DNA of 15,490 bases, taken from Hyphomicrobiaceae bacterium (lineage in GTDB: Bacteria > Pseudomonadota > Alphaproteobacteria > Rhizobiales > Hyphomicrobiaceae). How positions within the stretch are numbered: the stretch's first letter is position 1; each line of letters begins with the position of its first letter. Position numbers and translations under genes: made by a program. The stretch covers positions 1 to 15,490 of the forward strand of contig JAJFHI010000029.1 of assembly GCA_021775715.1 (NCBI GenBank), given 5' to 3'. The notes under the pieces are model-generated. The model was given only the letters and a program-made list of their open reading frames with translations. It searched no databases and had not been told where the DNA came from. This document shows, in pieces, positions 13,425 to 15,490 of the stretch.

Positions 13425-13519
13425 TAGCCTCCGCCAACCGCACCCCGGCGACACCTCAAGAAACCACCGCACCACGAAAATCTCAACCGCTGAAACTCAC
13501 CTAGATTCCCGGCCTTCTC

Positions 13520-13553
13520 CAGGAGGACGTCGCGCTTGGAGTAGCTCCTCCTG
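13520..13553. repeat. Perfect 8-base inverted repeat upstream of the SH3 gene
   Basis: CAGGAGGA (13520-13527) and TCCTCCTG (13546-13553) are perfect inverted arms with an 18-base loop. A 10-base direct repeat ATTCCCGGCC flanks the structure at 13505-13514 and 13562-13571. No T-run follows. It may be debris of a palindromic repeat or a fold in the leader of the SH3 gene. Confidence 0.4.
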
Positions 13554-13655
13554 CCCGCGCTATTCCCGGCCGTCCCCCAGAACTGCCCCTCCGCCCCCGT
13601 CTTTTCCCTGACACAAAACAGTTATTTAACAAAAATTCAGCCCAGCATCGCCGCA

Positions 13656-13671
13656 TTTACGGTTCATTAAC
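13656..13671 (+). promoter_or_regulatory. Near-consensus CtrA site upstream of the SH3 gene
   Basis: TTTA (13656-13659), seven bases and TTAAC (13667-13671) match the CtrA consensus TTAA-N7-TTAAC with one mismatch. The site ends 48 bases before the preferred ATG at 13719, almost the same distance as the perfect box before the LysM/M23 gene. Regulation by CtrA is inferred. Confidence 0.4.
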
Positions 13672-13718
13672 TTTGGGCCGTAACATTCATTCAGGTGATG
13701 TTTCTGTCAGGACCGAGT

Positions 13719-15002
13719 ATGCGTAACGCCCACCAAAAATCGCGCCCTTTCTTGTGCGCGGCCGCCATAGCTATTGCCGCGCTGGGTGTAAATTCCGCGT
13801 CATTTGCCGGCCAGCCACCCCCGCTACCAGGTGGCGAAATCAAACAACTCATTTCCGGTACAAAGGTCCATCTGCATACGCCGGTCGGAAGCGTGTTGCC
13901 GGTTTTGTATCGCCAGAACGGTACGCTTGTCGGACAAGCCGGGACGATGCTGGGTTTTTACCTTGGAGCAACGCGCGACGAGGGTAAGTGGTGGATTGCC
14001 AATTCCAAGCTCTGCCAGAAATGGAACACTTGGTTCAAAGGCAAAAAGAACTGCCTCGACATTCGACGCAGGGGTGCCGATTTTCATTGGGACGACGGCA
14101 AGGGCGAGAGTGGCCTGGCAACGATTGTCTCGCGCTCGAAGACTGTTGTCGCCGCGCGCACGCGCAAGAAAAAGAAACACGTGCGCATTGGTGCGCCGAT
14201 TGGGCTTGGCGCGCCTTTGCCGAAAGCGGCGAACGTAAAATCGCGGCCGAAGAAGGCAAAAGTCGCCAGGAAGCGAACGCCAAATGTTGCGGCCAAGTCC
14301 AAAGCCAAAATCAAAACAACAGCGAGCAAAACGGCAACGCGTAAAACGGTTGTTGCAGCCTATGCACCCGTGAAGCGCTCGGCATTGTCACCTGTGCGTT
14401 CGTTGACAGCCGGCAAACCCGCAACTCGCAAGTCCGCGGCAGAGCGATGGGCGGACCGCCAGGCGCTTGCCAACAGACAAGCGCGCGCGCGCCCAAGTGC
14501 CGTAAAAACGAAGCCTGCGACACGCCCCCGCGCTGTTAAAACCGGCCGTCAGAAGGTTTCTGTGCCGCAGATCTATCGGGTTGTCGGGGTTGATGAGTTG
14601 GATGTGCTGAATGTCAGAACCGCCGGCACTGCCGATGCCGCCGTGGTCGCGGTCATTCCGCCGGGATCGCGCAATGTGCAAGTTGTCGGTTCGTGTAACG
14701 GCGATTGGTGCCCTGTGAACCATGCGGGTCGGCGTGGCTGGGTCAACAAGACGTTTCTGCAGCGCCAAGAGCCTTCGTCGCGACGCAACAGCTTCCGCGT
14801 CGTGCGTGTCTATGATGGCGATGTTTTAAATATTCGCCGTATGCCGTCAGAAACGGCACCGTTGACCGGTGCCATTGCGCCTGACGCCGGCAACATCCGC
14901 GTGATAGGGCAATGTGCAGGTGATTGGTGCCCGATCGTACACGGGCAGCGTCGCGGCTGGGTCAACCGCTACTACCTCGCACCGCATGATCGCGCGAAGT
15001 AA
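13719..15002 (+). CDS. Secreted protein with an N-terminal rhizobial-type domain and two C-terminal SH3b repeats
   Basis: The product is 427 residues from the ATG at 13719. That start is chosen because AGGA (13709-13712) precedes it and it opens directly into a signal peptide (MRNAHQKSRP, hydrophobic core, probable cleavage after SFA). GTG 13695 and ATG 13698 are in-frame alternatives. The first mature domain (about 30-140) contains GTKVHLHTPVGSVLPV, WWIANSKLCQKW and CLDI. It resembles a conserved but unnamed domain of secreted Hyphomicrobiales proteins. A long Lys/Arg/Ala-rich, probably disordered segment follows (about 145-280). The two SH3b domains (about 288-350 and 359-420) are clear duplicates: VLN[VI]R, a GDWCP core and RRGWVN occur in each. 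SH3b domains often bind cell-wall peptides, so a periplasmic wall-associated role is likely but not shown. Confidence 0.8.
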   Translation: MRNAHQKSRPFLCAAAIAIAALGVNSASFAGQPPPLPGGEIKQLISGTKVHLHTPVGSVLPVLYRQNGTLVGQAGTMLGFYLGATRDEGKWWIANSKLCQKWNTWFKGKKNCLDIRRRGADFHWDDGKGESGLATIVSRSKTVVAARTRKKKKHVRIGAPIGLGAPLPKAANVKSRPKKAKVARKRTPNVAAKSKAKIKTTASKTATRKTVVAAYAPVKRSALSPVRSLTAGKPATRKSAAERWADRQALANRQARARPSAVKTKPATRPRAVKTGRQKVSVPQIYRVVGVDELDVLNVRTAGTADAAVVAVIPPGSRNVQVVGSCNGDWCPVNHAGRRGWVNKTFLQRQEPSSRRNSFRVVRVYDGDVLNIRRMPSETAPLTGAIAPDAGNIRVIGQCAGDWCPIVHGQRRGWVNRYYLAPHDRAK

Positions 15003-15262
15003 CTCTAGGCGCGCACTGGTTGAGCCATTCGTACATCCCAGCTTGCACGCACTCGTTTTCGCGACAGGCCAATCCGTGAGTGACAAAGAACCAGACGGCC
15101 TGTTCGGCAAGTGAATGCGCCGCTGGATCAAGCCCGTTCTGATCATGGTTGCCGGTGGGTCGACGTCCGCTTCCGTGTTGTTTTGTCGTATTATCATTGC
15201 GCCAATGATTTATCGCGGTACGTTCCAGACTGCGTTATAGAATTCCAGCGGGGCCCACCACC

Positions 15263-15490
15263 ATGATCGTCACCACCACCAATGAACTGTCGGGCTATCG
15301 TATCGTTCGAGTCATTGGAGTGACACGCGGGCTTTCCGTTCGTTCGCGCAGCGTGGTCGGGAATATCGGGGCTTCAGTGCAGATTTTTTTCGGTGGCAAC
15401 ATCTCGCTTTATGCCGAGCTTGCTGAAAAGGCTCGCCAGGAGGCCTATGACAATCTGATCCGGGAGGCCGAGGCCCACGGAGCCAATGCA
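15263..15490 (+). CDS. YbjQ/UPF0145-family protein, N-terminal part (3' end outside the window)
   Basis: 76 codons run open from the ATG at 15263 to the window end. The sequence shows the family pattern: a short N-terminal strand (MIVTTTNELSGYRIVRVIGV), VRSRSVVGNIGA, then FFGGNISLYAELAEKARQEAY leading into a helix with REAEAHGANA. YbjQ proteins are about 105 residues, form small oligomeric barrels and are described as putative heavy-metal-binding proteins; the cellular role is unclear. Only a weak purine stretch (AGCGGGG) precedes the ATG. The 260 bases between the SH3 gene and this one show no other gene. Confidence 0.85.
   Translation, partial: MIVTTTNELSGYRIVRVIGVTRGLSVRSRSVVGNIGASVQIFFGGNISLYAELAEKARQEAYDNLIREAEAHGANA

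Noticed and set aside
11090..13427. Frames encoding similar peptides (SRYSALRAGC and related) on both sides of rlmB
   Set aside because: The similarity comes from the inverted DNA repeats A, B and D being read in matching frames. The peptides have no start signals or protein-like character.
1..15490. CRISPR array, prophage, transposase gene, toxin-antitoxin or defence system
   Set aside because: No regularly spaced repeats, integrase, transposase, or toxin-antitoxin or defence protein signatures were found among the supported frames.

Overview
The window looks like chromosomal DNA of an alphaproteobacterium, most likely a member of the Hyphomicrobiales (Rhizobiales). The evidence is protein resemblance (a SurE plus NlpD-like LysM/M23 pair, an ExoP/Wzc-like chain-length protein, a WcaJ/PssY-type phosphoglycosyl transferase, a PrsD/PrsE-type secretion pair, and a secreted SH3 protein of a type common in this order), a perfect CtrA box, and moderately high GC. 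The genus cannot be told from the sequence.

Layout. 1-294: 3' end of surE. 549-1916: lipoprotein with two LysM domains and a degenerate LytM/M23 domain, behind a perfect CtrA box. 1951-2091: partial copy C of a dispersed repeat. 2126-4348 (-): Wzz/BY-kinase-like polysaccharide co-polymerase with a decayed kinase domain. 4349-4973: divergent intergenic region, AT-rich towards its right end. 4974-6443 (+): undecaprenyl-phosphate sugar phosphotransferase, whose stop codon overlaps that of the convergent HlyD-type adaptor (6440-7789, -). That adaptor overlaps by 4 bases the type I secretion ABC exporter (7786-10044, -). 10423-10752 (+): small secreted His/Tyr/Arg-rich protein, with a pseudoknot-capable leader and a strong terminator. 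10903-11367: repeat copies A and D. 11371-12282 (-): rlmB. 12554-12942: tRNA-Tyr and tRNA-Gly, followed by a decayed tRNA-Gly-like remnant. 13102-13424: repeat copy B. 13719-15002 (+): secreted protein with two SH3b repeats, behind a near-CtrA site. 15263 to the end: start of a YbjQ-family gene.

How the genes may work together. The central block (2126-10044) reads as an exopolysaccharide module. The phosphotransferase would start the repeat unit on undecaprenyl phosphate, the Wzz-like protein would control chain length or export, and the type I exporter could secrete a protein acting on the polysaccharide, as PrsD/PrsE do for glycanases in Rhizobium. No secreted substrate, outer-membrane channel, glycosyltransferase, flippase or polymerase is in the window. 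The flanks carry envelope and cell-division functions (NlpD-like factor, SH3 protein) and translation functions (rlmB, tRNAs).

The most unusual structure is a family of about 320-base intergenic repeats: copies A and B are nearly full length, C and D partial. A and B are inverted around rlmB and the two tRNAs. A small hairpin inside them shows a compensatory base-pair change, which suggests a conserved RNA or cruciform structure. This family and the leader of the small secreted protein are the best candidates for something undescribed.
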